Source: Bacillota bacterium (GTDB lineage Bacteria; Bacillota; Limnochordia; Darwinibacteriales; DTU012). From it: a stretch of DNA of 47,814 nucleotides. This document shows, piece by piece, positions 24,442 to 33,038 of the stretch. Position 1 is the first letter of the stretch; every line of letters starts with the position of its first letter. The stretch is from assembly GCA_012840925.1 (NCBI GenBank), contig DUVS01000022.1, positions 1 to 47,814 of the forward strand, read 5' to 3'. The notes below the pieces were generated by a model. It ran no database searches. It saw only the letters and a program-made list of their open reading frames with translations, and was not told the origin of the DNA. The position numbers and the translations under genes were made by a program.

Positions 24442-26109
24442 ATGGCAAAAAAAGATAATAAGTTTCGGATTATCTTCCTTGGAGGCATGGGGGAAATCGG
24501 CAAGAATATGACAGTCTTCGAATGGAACAATGAGTTGATTGTCATTGATGCCGGGGTCATGTTTCCAGAGGATGATATGCCCGGAGTGGATCTGGTTATT
24601 CCCGATACCACTTACCTGATAGAGAATGCGAGCCGGATCAAGGCTGTTGTTCTTACTCATGGACATGAGGATCATATTGGGGGAGTCCCTTTCCTATTAA
24701 AGCAAGTTAACATTCCCGTGTATGGAACGAAACTCACTTTGGGATTGCTCAGGTTGAAGCTGATTGAGCATGGCCTGGAACGCACAACAGAGCTCCGTGA
24801 GATAAAAGCCGGAGACAGGATTACAATTGGAGGATTCGATATTGAGTTCATCCATGTGAATCACAGTATTCCCGATGTGGTAGCCATTGCCATTCGCACA
24901 CCATTGGGGGTTGTGGTGCACTGCAGTGATTTCAAATTCGATCAGACGCCAATTGACGGCAAGGTGACTGATCTGTACAGACTTGCTCAACTGGGTAATG
25001 AAGGCGTGCTTTGTTTATTATCCGATTCGACGAATGCTGAGCGTCCGGGATACACCGAATCAGAGCGAACGGTGGGCGAAACCTTTGCCCGTGTCTTCGC
25101 CCGGGCTGAAGGCCGCATTTTTGTGGCTACTTTTGCGTCTAATGTACACCGCTTGCAGCAGATCATCAGTGCTTCGCAGGCTCAAGGCCGGAAAATCTGT
25201 GTCGTAGGGCGGAGTATGGTAAACGTGTTTTCGATCGCCCAGGAGTTGGGGTATCTGCAGATCCCTGAAGGGATGCTCGTTGATGTGGAGCAGGTTGATA
25301 AACTGCCTGCAAACAAGGTCGTGATCATTACCACCGGTTCTCAAGGTGAACCAATGTCAGCGCTTACCAGGATCGCCATGGCGGAACACGGAAAACTGGC
25401 TATCACCGAAGGTGATACAGTGATTATCTCCGCCAATCCAATCCCCGGCAATGAAAAAAGCGTCGGCAAAATCATCAACCATTTGTTCAAGGAAGGAGCA
25501 ACCGTTGTTTATGAACCGCACTTCGGCATTCACACATCGGGCCACGCCAAGCAGGAAGAGCTGAAACTGCTGCTCAACCTGACAAAACCCCGTTATTTTG
25601 TTCCGATACACGGTGAACACCGGATGCTGATGAAGCATGCTGAATTGGCAGAAATCACCGGCGTGCCCAAGGAGAATATCATGATTGCTGAGTTGGGTTC
25701 GGTGCTGGAGTTCAACTCATCAGGCCTCAGGTTAACAGAACGGGTGGCATCAGGCCAGGTGTTTGTCGATGGATTAGGTGTGGGCGATGTAGGCAACATT
25801 GTGCTCAGGGATCGGCGCCAACTGGCCAGTGACGGCATTTTGATTGTAGTAGTGACTATCAACGGACGCAACGGTGAGGTGCTGGCCGGCCCTGATATTG
25901 TTTCCAGAGGGTTTGTCTATGTGCGGGAGTCTGAGCAGTTGATTGAAGACGCCCGGGATAAGGTTAAAGAAGTGCTGGAGGAATACAAAAGCAAGGGTGT
26001 GACAGAATGGGGCATGCTCAAACAGGGGGTCAGAGAAGCACTATCCCGTTATCTGTATGAACAAACGAAACGCAGGCCGATGATTTTACCGATTATCATG
26101 GAAGTGTAG
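24442..26109 (+). CDS. rnj: Ribonuclease J
   Basis: RNase J is a metallo-beta-lactamase-fold endo- and 5'-3' exoribonuclease for mRNA decay and rRNA maturation. The 555 residues match RNase J1/J2. The metal site THGHEDHIGG (about 72-81) is complete, as are HSIPD, HCSDFKFD and SDSTNAERPG. The beta-CASP region has TTGSQGEPMSAL near 300, then HTSGHAKQEEL and VPIHGEHRML. A C-terminal domain follows. The B. subtilis gene at this place (between dapA and tepA) is rnjB, but the intact catalytic site means J1-like activity is likely. Paralogue status cannot be decided within the window. Confidence 0.95.
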   Translation: MAKKDNKFRIIFLGGMGEIGKNMTVFEWNNELIVIDAGVMFPEDDMPGVDLVIPDTTYLIENASRIKAVVLTHGHEDHIGGVPFLLKQVNIPVYGTKLTLGLLRLKLIEHGLERTTELREIKAGDRITIGGFDIEFIHVNHSIPDVVAIAIRTPLGVVVHCSDFKFDQTPIDGKVTDLYRLAQLGNEGVLCLLSDSTNAERPGYTESERTVGETFARVFARAEGRIFVATFASNVHRLQQIISASQAQGRKICVVGRSMVNVFSIAQELGYLQIPEGMLVDVEQVDKLPANKVVIITTGSQGEPMSALTRIAMAEHGKLAITEGDTVIISANPIPGNEKSVGKIINHLFKEGATVVYEPHFGIHTSGHAKQEELKLLLNLTKPRYFVPIHGEHRMLMKHAELAEITGVPKENIMIAELGSVLEFNSSGLRLTERVASGQVFVDGLGVGDVGNIVLRDRRQLASDGILIVVVTINGRNGEVLAGPDIVSRGFVYVRESEQLIEDARDKVKEVLEEYKSKGVTEWGMLKQGVREALSRYLYEQTKRRPMILPIIMEV

Positions 26110-26173
26110 CTGATGTTTAATTCGCGGCCTTTTTCCTCATACTAGCTCTAGATGAGGAAAGGAAGGGATAACT

Positions 26174-27001
26174 ATGCCCGCAATACCCAATATGCCAAAT
26201 CAGCCTCACCAACCGAACCAGCCCAATCCACCGGGCCACGAACAAGCAGCAATGCAGTCGGTTCGCCAGTTTGGCCAAATGAGCTTGCCTGACGAGTCCA
26301 ATCTTTTTCATGTCCTGCCCATAATAGGCCAAGTGGAAGGCCATCTGATCTTGCCGCCCCGCAACAAAACTACCAAGTATGAGCATGTCATTCCTCAGCT
26401 GGTGGCCATCGAGCAAAATCCCAAAATTAAAGGGCTGCTGATTATTCTTAATACTGTTGGTGGAGATATTGAGGCCGGATTGGCCATTGCCGAGATGATC
26501 AAGACTATGTCCAAACCCACAGCCTCGCTGGTGCTCGGTGGTGGCCATTCAATCGGGACACCCATCGCGGTGGCAGCGGATTATTCGTTTATTGCTGAAA
26601 CTGCAACCATGACTATCCATCCCATCCGTTTGACGGGAATGGTAATCGGGGTACCCCAGACTTATGATTATCTGGATAAGATGCAGGATCGAATCATCCG
26701 CTTTATCGTGGATAATTCCCGGATTGCTGACGTGCAGCTGAGAGAAATGATGTTTCGCACTGGAGAACTGGTGCGGGACGTGGGAACAGTGTTAATTGGA
26801 GAAGAAGCGGTCAACTGCGGCTTGATCAATGAAATAGGCGGTTTGGGTGCTGCTATTGCCAAGCTGAGGACGTTCATAGAGCACCCCGGCCTGAGCAAGC
26901 AGCAGCGTTTTCCATATCAACCAGGTTATCTGCCCAACTATCCGCCCCAGTATCACCAGCTTCCTCCCAGTTATGGATACCCTGTGAGGGGGGGCCGTTG
27001 A
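26174..27001 (+). CDS. tepA: ClpP-like serine protease TepA (translocation-enhancing protein)
   Basis: The 275-residue protein has a Pro/Asn-rich N-terminus of about 45 residues, a ClpP/crotonase-fold protease domain, and a Pro/Tyr-rich tail after about 245. The catalytic Ser is in GGGHSIGTP (Ser126) and the His in MTIHPI (His149). B. subtilis TepA (YmfB) lies in the same place after rnjB and has been connected to protein export and spore protein degradation. GGAAGGG lies 7 nt before the ATG. An upstream 9 bp hairpin (26132-26140 with 26152-26160) lacks a T run and could be a processing or stability element. Confidence 0.9.
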   Translation: MPAIPNMPNQPHQPNQPNPPGHEQAAMQSVRQFGQMSLPDESNLFHVLPIIGQVEGHLILPPRNKTTKYEHVIPQLVAIEQNPKIKGLLIILNTVGGDIEAGLAIAEMIKTMSKPTASLVLGGGHSIGTPIAVAADYSFIAETATMTIHPIRLTGMVIGVPQTYDYLDKMQDRIIRFIVDNSRIADVQLREMMFRTGELVRDVGTVLIGEEAVNCGLINEIGGLGAAIAKLRTFIEHPGLSKQQRFPYQPGYLPNYPPQYHQLPPSYGYPVRGGR

Positions 27002-27002
27002 C

Positions 27003-27221
27003 GTGCTGTATTCTATCGTTCCTGACGAGGAGATCTGGACTGAAGAGGCTTTCGACAGCAGCTTCCATGAAGTGGAGATCGACGGGTGCATGATGCAGGT
27101 TGAACCAATAGATGCAGCCCGGGGTAGAGTGGTGAGAATCTTAAGTACCGATCCCCAGGCCTACCTTAATCCCGCATTCCAGCCCGGCAGCGTTGTTTTG
27201 ATGCAAAATCACAGGGTATAA
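27003..27221 (+). CDS. ylzJ: YlzJ-like small protein
   Basis: The 72-residue protein begins MLYSIVPDEEIW and contains DGCMMQVEPIDAARGRVVRILSTDPQAYLNP, which fits the YlzJ family that follows tepA in Bacillus and clostridia. It is soluble with no known activity. GTG start 1 nt after the tepA stop, with a GGGGGG run just upstream, indicates translational coupling. It is small but clearly retained by gene order. Confidence 0.82.
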   Translation: MLYSIVPDEEIWTEEAFDSSFHEVEIDGCMMQVEPIDAARGRVVRILSTDPQAYLNPAFQPGSVVLMQNHRV

Positions 27222-27225
27222 TCCC

Positions 27226-28185
27226 ATGTTTTCTGGCATATATTGTGCCATGGAAACTGTGAAGATTCTGATCAAATTCAGCTTAAGCATTTCCATATTC
27301 CTGGTGAGTCTGCGCTTGATCAGTGAAAGTGTTCAGGCAGTAATGGGGGTACGCCTGCGGAGAATCTTGGCTCATCTAACCTTCAACCCGCTTGTCAGTG
27401 TGATATCAGGTGCCGTTGTCACAGCACTAGTGCAAAGCAGCAGTGCCGTGGCGGCTGTCATGGTGGCTCTGGTCAATGCCAGAGTGCTCAGCCTGAAACA
27501 AGCCTTCGGAGTGATTTTAGGTGCAAACGTTGGGACGACTGTCACAGCTCAAATCGCAGCACTGGACATGTCCCACATGATTGCGCCTTTGATTGTCTGT
27601 GGGCTTTTTTTATTACCCTGGAGCCGTAAAGCAAATTACCTGGGGATGGCTTTGATCGGGCTTGGCGGCCTGTTTATGGGGCTGGTACTGTTAAGGCTGA
27701 GCCTTGTCCCGATTTTGGCCTATCACTGGGTTCAATCTGCCCTGATTAATCTCAGTGATCACATATTGGCAGCTGTCTTTGTGGGTATCACCGTTACCGC
27801 CATAGTCCAATCAAGCAGTGCTGTTACCAGTGTTGTCATCGTCCTTGGCCAAGTTAAGGCTATTTCACTTGTGGGAGCGATTGCCATCGCTTTTGGATCA
27901 AATATTGGCACAGTCCTGACTACCCTTTTGTCCAGTATAGGCATGAGTCGTGAATCTAAGGCAACGGCTTATGCCGATTTGGTTTTTAACGTGCTTGGTG
28001 TGGTTATCATGCTGCCGGTGATTCAATACTTTGCCCGGCTAGTTTCGCTGACAAGCCCGGAACTGGGGAAGCAGATTGCCAACGCCCATACTCTGTTTAA
28101 TGCGATCACAGCAGTCTGTGCCCTGTTGTTAATCAATCCTCTAGTGGGCATCGTCAGCAAAATGGCAGGAATTCGTCAAGATTAG
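27226..28185 (+). CDS. Na/Pi-cotransporter-family membrane protein
   Basis: The 319-residue polytopic protein has the duplicated signature of the NptA/YjbB family: VQSSSAVAAVMVALVNA with GANVGTTVTAQ in the first half, and VQSSSAVTSVVIVLG with GSNIGTVLTTLL in the second. Eight to nine hydrophobic segments are seen and no PhoU-like C-terminal domain. Such proteins import phosphate with sodium or have unknown ion roles. The ribosome binding site is weak (AGGG), and ATG at 27250 is a second possible start. It lies 4 nt after ylzJ. Confidence 0.85.
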   Translation: MFSGIYCAMETVKILIKFSLSISIFLVSLRLISESVQAVMGVRLRRILAHLTFNPLVSVISGAVVTALVQSSSAVAAVMVALVNARVLSLKQAFGVILGANVGTTVTAQIAALDMSHMIAPLIVCGLFLLPWSRKANYLGMALIGLGGLFMGLVLLRLSLVPILAYHWVQSALINLSDHILAAVFVGITVTAIVQSSSAVTSVVIVLGQVKAISLVGAIAIAFGSNIGTVLTTLLSSIGMSRESKATAYADLVFNVLGVVIMLPVIQYFARLVSLTSPELGKQIANAHTLFNAITAVCALLLINPLVGIVSKMAGIRQD

Positions 28186-28239
28186 GCGAACATTATTAAA
28201 TCATTACATTGAATCACCGCAGCTTAGGAGTGGATTGGT

Positions 28240-29058
28240 GTGGGAATCTGGCAAGCAGTTGTTTTAGGTATCGTGCAAGGATTGACCGAGTTTCTTCCCG
28301 TCAGCTCATCGGGGCACCTGGTATTGTTTGGTGCCCTGTTGAACGTAAGCGAACCGGGTATGCTTTTTGAAATTATGCTGCATTTTGGGACCTTGGTCGC
28401 TATATTTGCTGCTTTTTGGCCAGAAGTAGTCCTTTTGGCCAAGTCCGCTGTTCTCCTCTTGAGAAATCCAGGCAAAGTGGCTAAGCTGGTGAAAGTCGAC
28501 GCCAACTGCCGCTTGATTTTGGTGATAGTGCTGGCTACTGTTCCTATCGGTATTGTTGGCCTTGTGGCTGAAGACTGGATAGCCGGTTTTTTTGACAGCC
28601 CGGTATTTACCGGGGTGATGCTCTGTGTTACCGGAACTATCCTGTTCTTATCTGATCGAGCACAAAAAGGCAGCAGGGAGATGGAGCAAATCAGCTACAG
28701 CGATGGGCTGGTGATTGGTATTGGCCAGGCTCTGGCAGTACTGCCGGGGATTTCTCGTTCAGGAACAACAATCGCAGCCGGGTTGCTGTCGGGGATCAAG
28801 CGGGAGAGCGCAGCTAAGTTCTCGTTTCTTCTTAGTATCCCTGCCGTCTTGGGCTCGCAAGTTGTGGCTGCCAAAGATCTGCTGGCTGGGCCTGGCTCGG
28901 TGGAATCATTGCCGGCCATGGCTATTGGTACTGTATTTGCCGCTGTCACGGGATATCTGGCCATCCGCTTGCTGTTAAGTTTCATTCGCAAAGGCAGGCT
29001 GGTGATCTTCGCTTACTATACTTGGTTTGTGGGTTTGATTGTTTTGTTGTTGGCCTAA
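28240..29058 (+). CDS. uppP: Undecaprenyl-diphosphate phosphatase UppP (BacA)
   Basis: UppP removes a phosphate from undecaprenyl diphosphate to recycle the peptidoglycan lipid carrier, and confers bacitracin tolerance. The 272-residue membrane protein has the two signature loops, GLTEFLPVSSSGHLVLFG (about 12-29) and VLPGISRSGTTIAAGLLSG (about 167-185), and the usual multi-span topology. GTG start with AGGAG 9 nt upstream. Joined loosely to the preceding transporter by a 54 nt gap. Confidence 0.96.
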   Translation: MGIWQAVVLGIVQGLTEFLPVSSSGHLVLFGALLNVSEPGMLFEIMLHFGTLVAIFAAFWPEVVLLAKSAVLLLRNPGKVAKLVKVDANCRLILVIVLATVPIGIVGLVAEDWIAGFFDSPVFTGVMLCVTGTILFLSDRAQKGSREMEQISYSDGLVIGIGQALAVLPGISRSGTTIAAGLLSGIKRESAAKFSFLLSIPAVLGSQVVAAKDLLAGPGSVESLPAMAIGTVFAAVTGYLAIRLLLSFIRKGRLVIFAYYTWFVGLIVLLLA

Positions 29059-29123
29059 GGGGCAGGAAAGCAGGATTGGAATAGCGAATTTGGAAAAGAG
29101 ATGAAGAGGAGAGATCGGGTGTT

Positions 29124-29798
29124 ATGGATTTGCAACACAATCTGCAGACAATCCGCAGCAGAGTTGTCCAAGCCTGTGCCCGGATTAATCGTGATCCAAG
29201 TTCGGTGGAGCTGGTTGCAGTGACCAAGACTGTTTCCGATCAGATGGTCAACCAATTGATTGAGTTAGGTGTGGATGCATTTGGAGAGAACCGGGCTATA
29301 CCAGGCCATAGGCGCAGCGAACTATTTCCCCAGGTCGAATGGCATTTGATTAGCCCGCTCCAATCAAATAAGATCAGATACTGTCGGAATTTCGACCTGA
29401 TCCATTCTCTGGAACGTCTCAAAATAGCTAGATTGCTGAATCAAAAGGCTGCAGAATGGGACAAGCAGATTGATGTGTTGATTCAAGTCAATATCAGCGG
29501 TGAGGCAACTAAACATGGGCTGAAGTATGATCAAGTGCTGGATTTTGCCAGAGTATTGATTCATGAGTGCCCAAACCTGAATTTACGGGGTTTGATGGGA
29601 ATGGCTCCCTATGTTGAACCAGAAAAAACCCGCGGCTATTTCCGAGCTTTAGCCAGCCTGCACAAAGAATTATGCACCAATGTCAAATCAGACGCTGAAA
29701 TTTTGTCCATGGGCATGAGTAATGATTTTGAGGTTGCGATTGAAGAGGGAGCAACGATGGTCAGAATAGGTTCAGCTCTATTCATAGAGGAGGATTAG
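29124..29798 (+). CDS. ylmE: YggS/YlmE pyridoxal-phosphate homeostasis protein
   Basis: This 224-residue TIM-barrel protein binds pyridoxal 5'-phosphate without known catalysis and helps keep vitamin B6 and amino acid pools balanced. The lysine in VELVAVTKTVSD (about residue 35) is the cofactor site. Further marks are GENRA, WHLISPLQSNK, IQVNISGEATKHG and LSMGMSNDFEVAIEEGATMVRIGSALF. ATG with GAGGAGAG 10 nt upstream. Two nt separate it from sepF, the standard division-cluster order. Confidence 0.95.
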   Translation: MDLQHNLQTIRSRVVQACARINRDPSSVELVAVTKTVSDQMVNQLIELGVDAFGENRAIPGHRRSELFPQVEWHLISPLQSNKIRYCRNFDLIHSLERLKIARLLNQKAAEWDKQIDVLIQVNISGEATKHGLKYDQVLDFARVLIHECPNLNLRGLMGMAPYVEPEKTRGYFRALASLHKELCTNVKSDAEILSMGMSNDFEVAIEEGATMVRIGSALFIEED

Positions 29799-29800
29799 GG

Positions 29801-30235
29801 ATGGCTTCGTTTTTGGATAAAGTGTTGGCTTTTCTTGGCGTTCGGGATCTGGAAGGTGAAGAGGTAGAAAAACCGGATCAGGAAGTGAAGGTCCAGCAAA
29901 AACAAGAAACCAGATTAGTACGGAAAGGCAATCTAATCAGCCTTGAGGGAGGAGCTAAACCGGTCAGGATTATCATCATCGATCCAACTCACTTCGAGGA
30001 AGTCCGGGATTATGTTGACCACTTAAAGAACAGGCACCCGTTGATTGTCAGGTTAACACATCTGGATCTTGATGAAGCAAGAAGAATAGTGGATTTTATG
30101 AGTGGAGCCACCTATGCAATAGACGGTAACATGCGCAAGCTCGGTGATATGATTTTTTTCTTTGCACCTCAATCTGTCACGATTGAGGGAGAGATCGAAA
30201 CAACTCTCTTTGATTTGGATGACATAGGCGAATAG
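29801..30235 (+). CDS. sepF: Cell division protein SepF
   Basis: SepF bends and tethers FtsZ at the septum. The 144 residues have an N-terminal amphipathic helix (MASFLDKVLAFLG), a charged linker, and a C-terminal DUF552 domain with PVRIIIIDPTHFEEVRDY, LDLDEARRIVDFMSGATYAIDG and KLGDMIFFFAP. GAGGAGG overlaps the end of ylmE. Usually ylmG/yggT follows sepF; here a 160 nt gap leads directly to ylmH. Confidence 0.96.
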   Translation: MASFLDKVLAFLGVRDLEGEEVEKPDQEVKVQQKQETRLVRKGNLISLEGGAKPVRIIIIDPTHFEEVRDYVDHLKNRHPLIVRLTHLDLDEARRIVDFMSGATYAIDGNMRKLGDMIFFFAPQSVTIEGEIETTLFDLDDIGE

Positions 30236-30396
30236 CCCCATTATGCACTGAGTGGTTCTGCACCCGGTGCGCATTTTCTTTTCACCGGTGTTAGTGGCTG
30301 ATATTGTTACGCTATGCATTTCTGTTGTTATCCATGGTTCAGCAATCCGTGACGAGATGGTTGGTTGCGCTTCTGCTTTAATTAGGAGGTTTGTGT
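30236..30396 (+). other. Gap where ylmG/yggT would be expected
   Basis: The sepF-ylmH interval in most Firmicutes holds ylmG (a two-span YggT protein of about 90 residues). Here 161 nt contain no such frame. The palindrome CACCGGTG and an upstream CACCCGGTG are present but form no clear terminator. The gene seems lost or relocated. Confidence 0.5.
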
Positions 30397-31182
30397 GTGG
30401 ATCGGGAAAGACTCATGTCTCACCTCAAGAGTGAGCAAGAAAGGCAGATCGGGATTAGAGTAATTGATGCTGCACAATTAGCTTGGAAAGTCAACCGGCC
30501 TCAAATTACAGATTTTTATGATCCTTATGAACAGAAAGTTGCCAGGAGTGTTTTGTCGGCAATCGCAGAAGTTGGAGTGATGGAATTTGGAGGTTACCGC
30601 CGGGCGGAGCGGGCCCGGCTGGCGATTTACCCTCAGTTCTTCTTGACTGAGGCTATTGCCGTACCGGTAAGGGTGCTCCAGGCTAAAGGCTATTTCAGTT
30701 TTGCCAAGGTGAAACATGGAGATTACTTGGGATCTCTGATCGGTTTGGGATTGAAGCGAGAAAAGATTGGGGACATTATTTGTCTGGCAGATGGATGTCA
30801 GGTGGTGGTGGCGGCAGAGATTGCCGATTTTATCCTGCAGCATTGGCACCAGGTGCATGAGGTATCGATTGATGTCCGGGAGATAGACCCGGAGCAGATA
30901 GCCGTTGAGCCGGAGCGAGTCCGGGAGATCAAGGCTACAGTAGCTTCTCTGCGTCTTGACGCTGTCGCCGCTGCAGGTTTTGGCACATCAAGGACCAAGA
31001 TTGCGCGGGAGATCAAGGGCGAAAGGGTCAAAGTCAATTGGAAACTGGTAAACAACCCTGCCCATGAGATCAATCCCGGCGATGTGCTGTCGATCCGTGG
31101 CCGGGGCCGAGTAGTGGTGGAACAAATTACCGGTACCACAAAAAAAGGGAGAATTGGTTTAGTCTTGAAACGGATGATATAG
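30397..31182 (+). CDS. ylmH: YlmH S4-domain RNA-binding protein (RQC factor RqcP2-like)
   Basis: The 261-residue protein has an N-terminal domain of about 170 residues (YDPYEQKVARSVLSA, YPQFF) and a C-terminal S4 domain (about 180-245: SLRLDAVAAAGFGTSR, VNWKLVNNPAHEINPGD). B. subtilis YlmH acts in ribosome-associated quality control, adding to or replacing RqcP. GTG at 30397 is favoured over TTG at 30391, since AGGAGG then lies 7 nt away. It stands in the sepF-divIVA cluster. Confidence 0.93.
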   Translation: MDRERLMSHLKSEQERQIGIRVIDAAQLAWKVNRPQITDFYDPYEQKVARSVLSAIAEVGVMEFGGYRRAERARLAIYPQFFLTEAIAVPVRVLQAKGYFSFAKVKHGDYLGSLIGLGLKREKIGDIICLADGCQVVVAAEIADFILQHWHQVHEVSIDVREIDPEQIAVEPERVREIKATVASLRLDAVAAAGFGTSRTKIAREIKGERVKVNWKLVNNPAHEINPGDVLSIRGRGRVVVEQITGTTKKGRIGLVLKRMI

Positions 31183-31204
31183 ACTGTAGGGAGGAGTCAT
31201 ACCG

Positions 31205-31807
31205 ATGCTTAAACCAATTGATATTCACAACGCAGAATTCAGCCGTTCCTTCAGAGGGTACAACCAGGAAGAAGTCGATGATTTTCTAGCCAAGATTGTC
31301 AGCAAATATGAAGACCTATATCAGGAAAACAAAGAATTGCAGGAACAGATCAAGCAATTGGAACAAGAATTGCGCCAGTATCAAAACAAAGAATCGGATA
31401 TCTACGGCTTGATTACCTTGACGCGCGAAACTGCTTCAGAGGCTAAGGAAGTAGCGAACCAGCAAGCCCAAGCCATCATTGAGGAAGCAAATGTCAAAGC
31501 CAATGTGATCATGGAAGAGGCTAGATTTAAAGCCAAGCAGACGATCCAGGACCAGCAAGACAAACTGAATCAAATGCAGCGCCGCATCCAAGAGCTGGCA
31601 GAGATTGAGTATAGATTCAAGAAACGGATGAAACAGCTGATGGAAACGATTTGGGCAATGCTGGAGGATGTCAAGATCGGCAGTGCCCAGCTTCAGGATG
31701 AATCGGCAGCCACCAAGGTGTATCAGGATTTCAGCACTGAACTGGAAGATGAGTTGGAAGAGGAACTCCAGGATGACTTGGATGACGAGACCGATCAAGA
31801 GCTGTAA
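31205..31807 (+). CDS. divIVA: DivIVA-family polar/septal scaffold protein
   Basis: DivIVA recognises negatively curved membrane and recruits division-site or polar partners. The 200-residue protein starts with the lipid-binding N-domain (KPIDIHNAEFSRSFRGYNQEEVDDFL). A long coiled coil (about 28-145) follows, with an acidic C-terminal tail (ELEDELEEELQDDLDDE). GGGAGGAG precedes the ATG. It ends the division cluster; a strong promoter for the pro genes begins 16 nt downstream. Confidence 0.95.
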   Translation: MLKPIDIHNAEFSRSFRGYNQEEVDDFLAKIVSKYEDLYQENKELQEQIKQLEQELRQYQNKESDIYGLITLTRETASEAKEVANQQAQAIIEEANVKANVIMEEARFKAKQTIQDQQDKLNQMQRRIQELAEIEYRFKKRMKQLMETIWAMLEDVKIGSAQLQDESAATKVYQDFSTELEDELEEELQDDLDDETDQEL

Positions 31808-31822
31808 GTCCACTGTTTTTAG

Positions 31823-31851
31823 TTGACAGGCGCTTTGTTTTCCGATATAAT
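31823..31851 (+). promoter_or_regulatory. Consensus sigma-A promoter for the proBAC T-box leader
   Basis: TTGACA (31823-31828), 17 nt, TATAAT (31846-31851): perfect in both hexamers and spacing. Transcription would start near 31858, at the 5' edge of the T-box. Confidence 0.92.
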
Positions 31852-31857
31852 CTGTGC

Positions 31858-32168
31858 AAAACAATAACAAACTATGGAATGACGATGAACAGGCCATATT
31901 CAAAAAGCGGTTATTTCAAGCGAGCCGGGAATGGTGCGAGCCTGGCAATAACTTTTTTGATTTACCCACCTGGGAGTCGAAGGTGAAAAACATTAAGCCT
32001 TTCCGGTTTCACCCGTTATCGTGAGTGCCGTTTTTCTTCATCACCAAGGTTTGAACGGCTTTGTTGTTTTTGAAGAAAGCTGGCAGCAGAGTGGGTTCGG
32101 TTTCCCGAACCAAGAAGGATGGTACCGCGAGCACAGCCTCGTTCCTGCAAGGGAACGAGGCTTTTTTT
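31858..32168 (+). promoter_or_regulatory. T-box leader, proline specific (CCC specifier)
   Basis: T-box leaders sense uncharged tRNA and let transcription pass a terminator. Here stem I has GCGAGCCGGG at 31919-31928 and the GGTGCGAG distal-loop motif. The segment ACCTGGGAGT (31968-31977) aligns with ACCTCGGAGT of the ileS T-box in this window and puts CCC (31965-31967) in the specifier position, a proline codon. The T-box bulge GGATGGTACCGCG has TGGT at 32120-32123, to pair with the tRNA acceptor end. The terminator (32136-32145 pairing with 32152-32161, then TTTTTTT) closes it. This occupies nearly all of the 384 nt between divIVA and proB. Specifier position is by alignment. Confidence 0.9.
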
Positions 32169-32191
32169 CTAACTACCAGATTGAGGTGATC

Positions 32192-33022
32192 ATGGTGAGA
32201 TATAAGCGAATTGTAATCAAAATTGGCAGCAGTTCATTGACTCATAATGGTGGAAGGCTGAATTTAAACCGGATCGATCACTTCCTGCGCCAAATGGTGG
32301 ATCTGCAAAACGAAGGGCGGGAGATACTGTTTGTTACTTCCGGATCGATCATTACCGGCATGGCAGAAATGGATATTGCCGAAAGGCCGCAGCAGATTCC
32401 GGAGCAGCAAGCTTTAGCTGCTGTTGGCCAAGCCCAGTTAATGGCAGTCTATAACCGCTTCTTAAGGGAATATGGAGCCATTGGAGCTCAGATTCTATTG
32501 ACCGCTTATGATCTAGAGGATCCACAGCACAATCTCAATGCTTACAACACCATGATCAACTTGCTGAAATGGGGTGTGATCCCCATTATCAATGAGAACG
32601 ATACTGTTGCCACTCAGGAGATCAAGTTTGGCGATAATGACACGCTCTCAGCTTTGGTAGCCCGTCTTGTAGATGCGGATCTGCTTATCATCTTATCTGA
32701 TGTGGAAGGCCTTTACCGGGGCGATCCTCATTTGGACAGTGGATCGGTAAAGATTGATAAAGTGGAGGAGATCACTTCGGAGATCGAGGCATATGCCGGG
32801 GGGAACATCACCAATGTTGGAACAGGTGGGATGAAGACCAAGGTAGCAGCGGCAAAAATTGCAGCGAGCTCAGGCATTACGACCGTAGTTGGCCCGGCTT
32901 ACCGTAACTATGTGATTCTGGAAATAGTGGAAATGCTGGAACAGGGCGTCAACTACGCGATTGGGACTACCTTTGTGGCGAAAGCGAAGAGGGAAAACAT
33001 AGATCAGCATTGGGCACAATGA
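32192..33022 (+). CDS. proB: Glutamate 5-kinase (short form without PUA domain)
   Basis: ProB phosphorylates glutamate, the first step to proline. The 276-residue protein has VIKIGSSSLT (about 7-16), VTSGSI, NENDTVAT and GTGGMKTKVAAAKIAASSG, typical of the amino acid kinase fold. Many ProB enzymes have about 365 residues with a C-terminal PUA domain, missing here; short forms exist in other bacteria. ATG at 32192 has GAGGTGAT 4-5 nt upstream. The longer frame reaching into the T-box has no basis. First of proB-proA-proC, behind a proline T-box. Confidence 0.94.
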   Translation: MVRYKRIVIKIGSSSLTHNGGRLNLNRIDHFLRQMVDLQNEGREILFVTSGSIITGMAEMDIAERPQQIPEQQALAAVGQAQLMAVYNRFLREYGAIGAQILLTAYDLEDPQHNLNAYNTMINLLKWGVIPIINENDTVATQEIKFGDNDTLSALVARLVDADLLIILSDVEGLYRGDPHLDSGSVKIDKVEEITSEIEAYAGGNITNVGTGGMKTKVAAAKIAASSGITTVVGPAYRNYVILEIVEMLEQGVNYAIGTTFVAKAKRENIDQHWAQ

Positions 33023-33038
33023 CTCAGAGGGGGTAATC

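Noticed and set aside
26132-26160. Hairpin between the RNase J gene and tepA as a terminator
   Set aside because: The 9 bp stem is followed by GGAAGGG, the tepA ribosome binding site, and not by a T run.
32021-32191. N-terminal extension of ProB into the leader
   Set aside because: The region is a T-box with terminator; the kinase fold starts at 32192.
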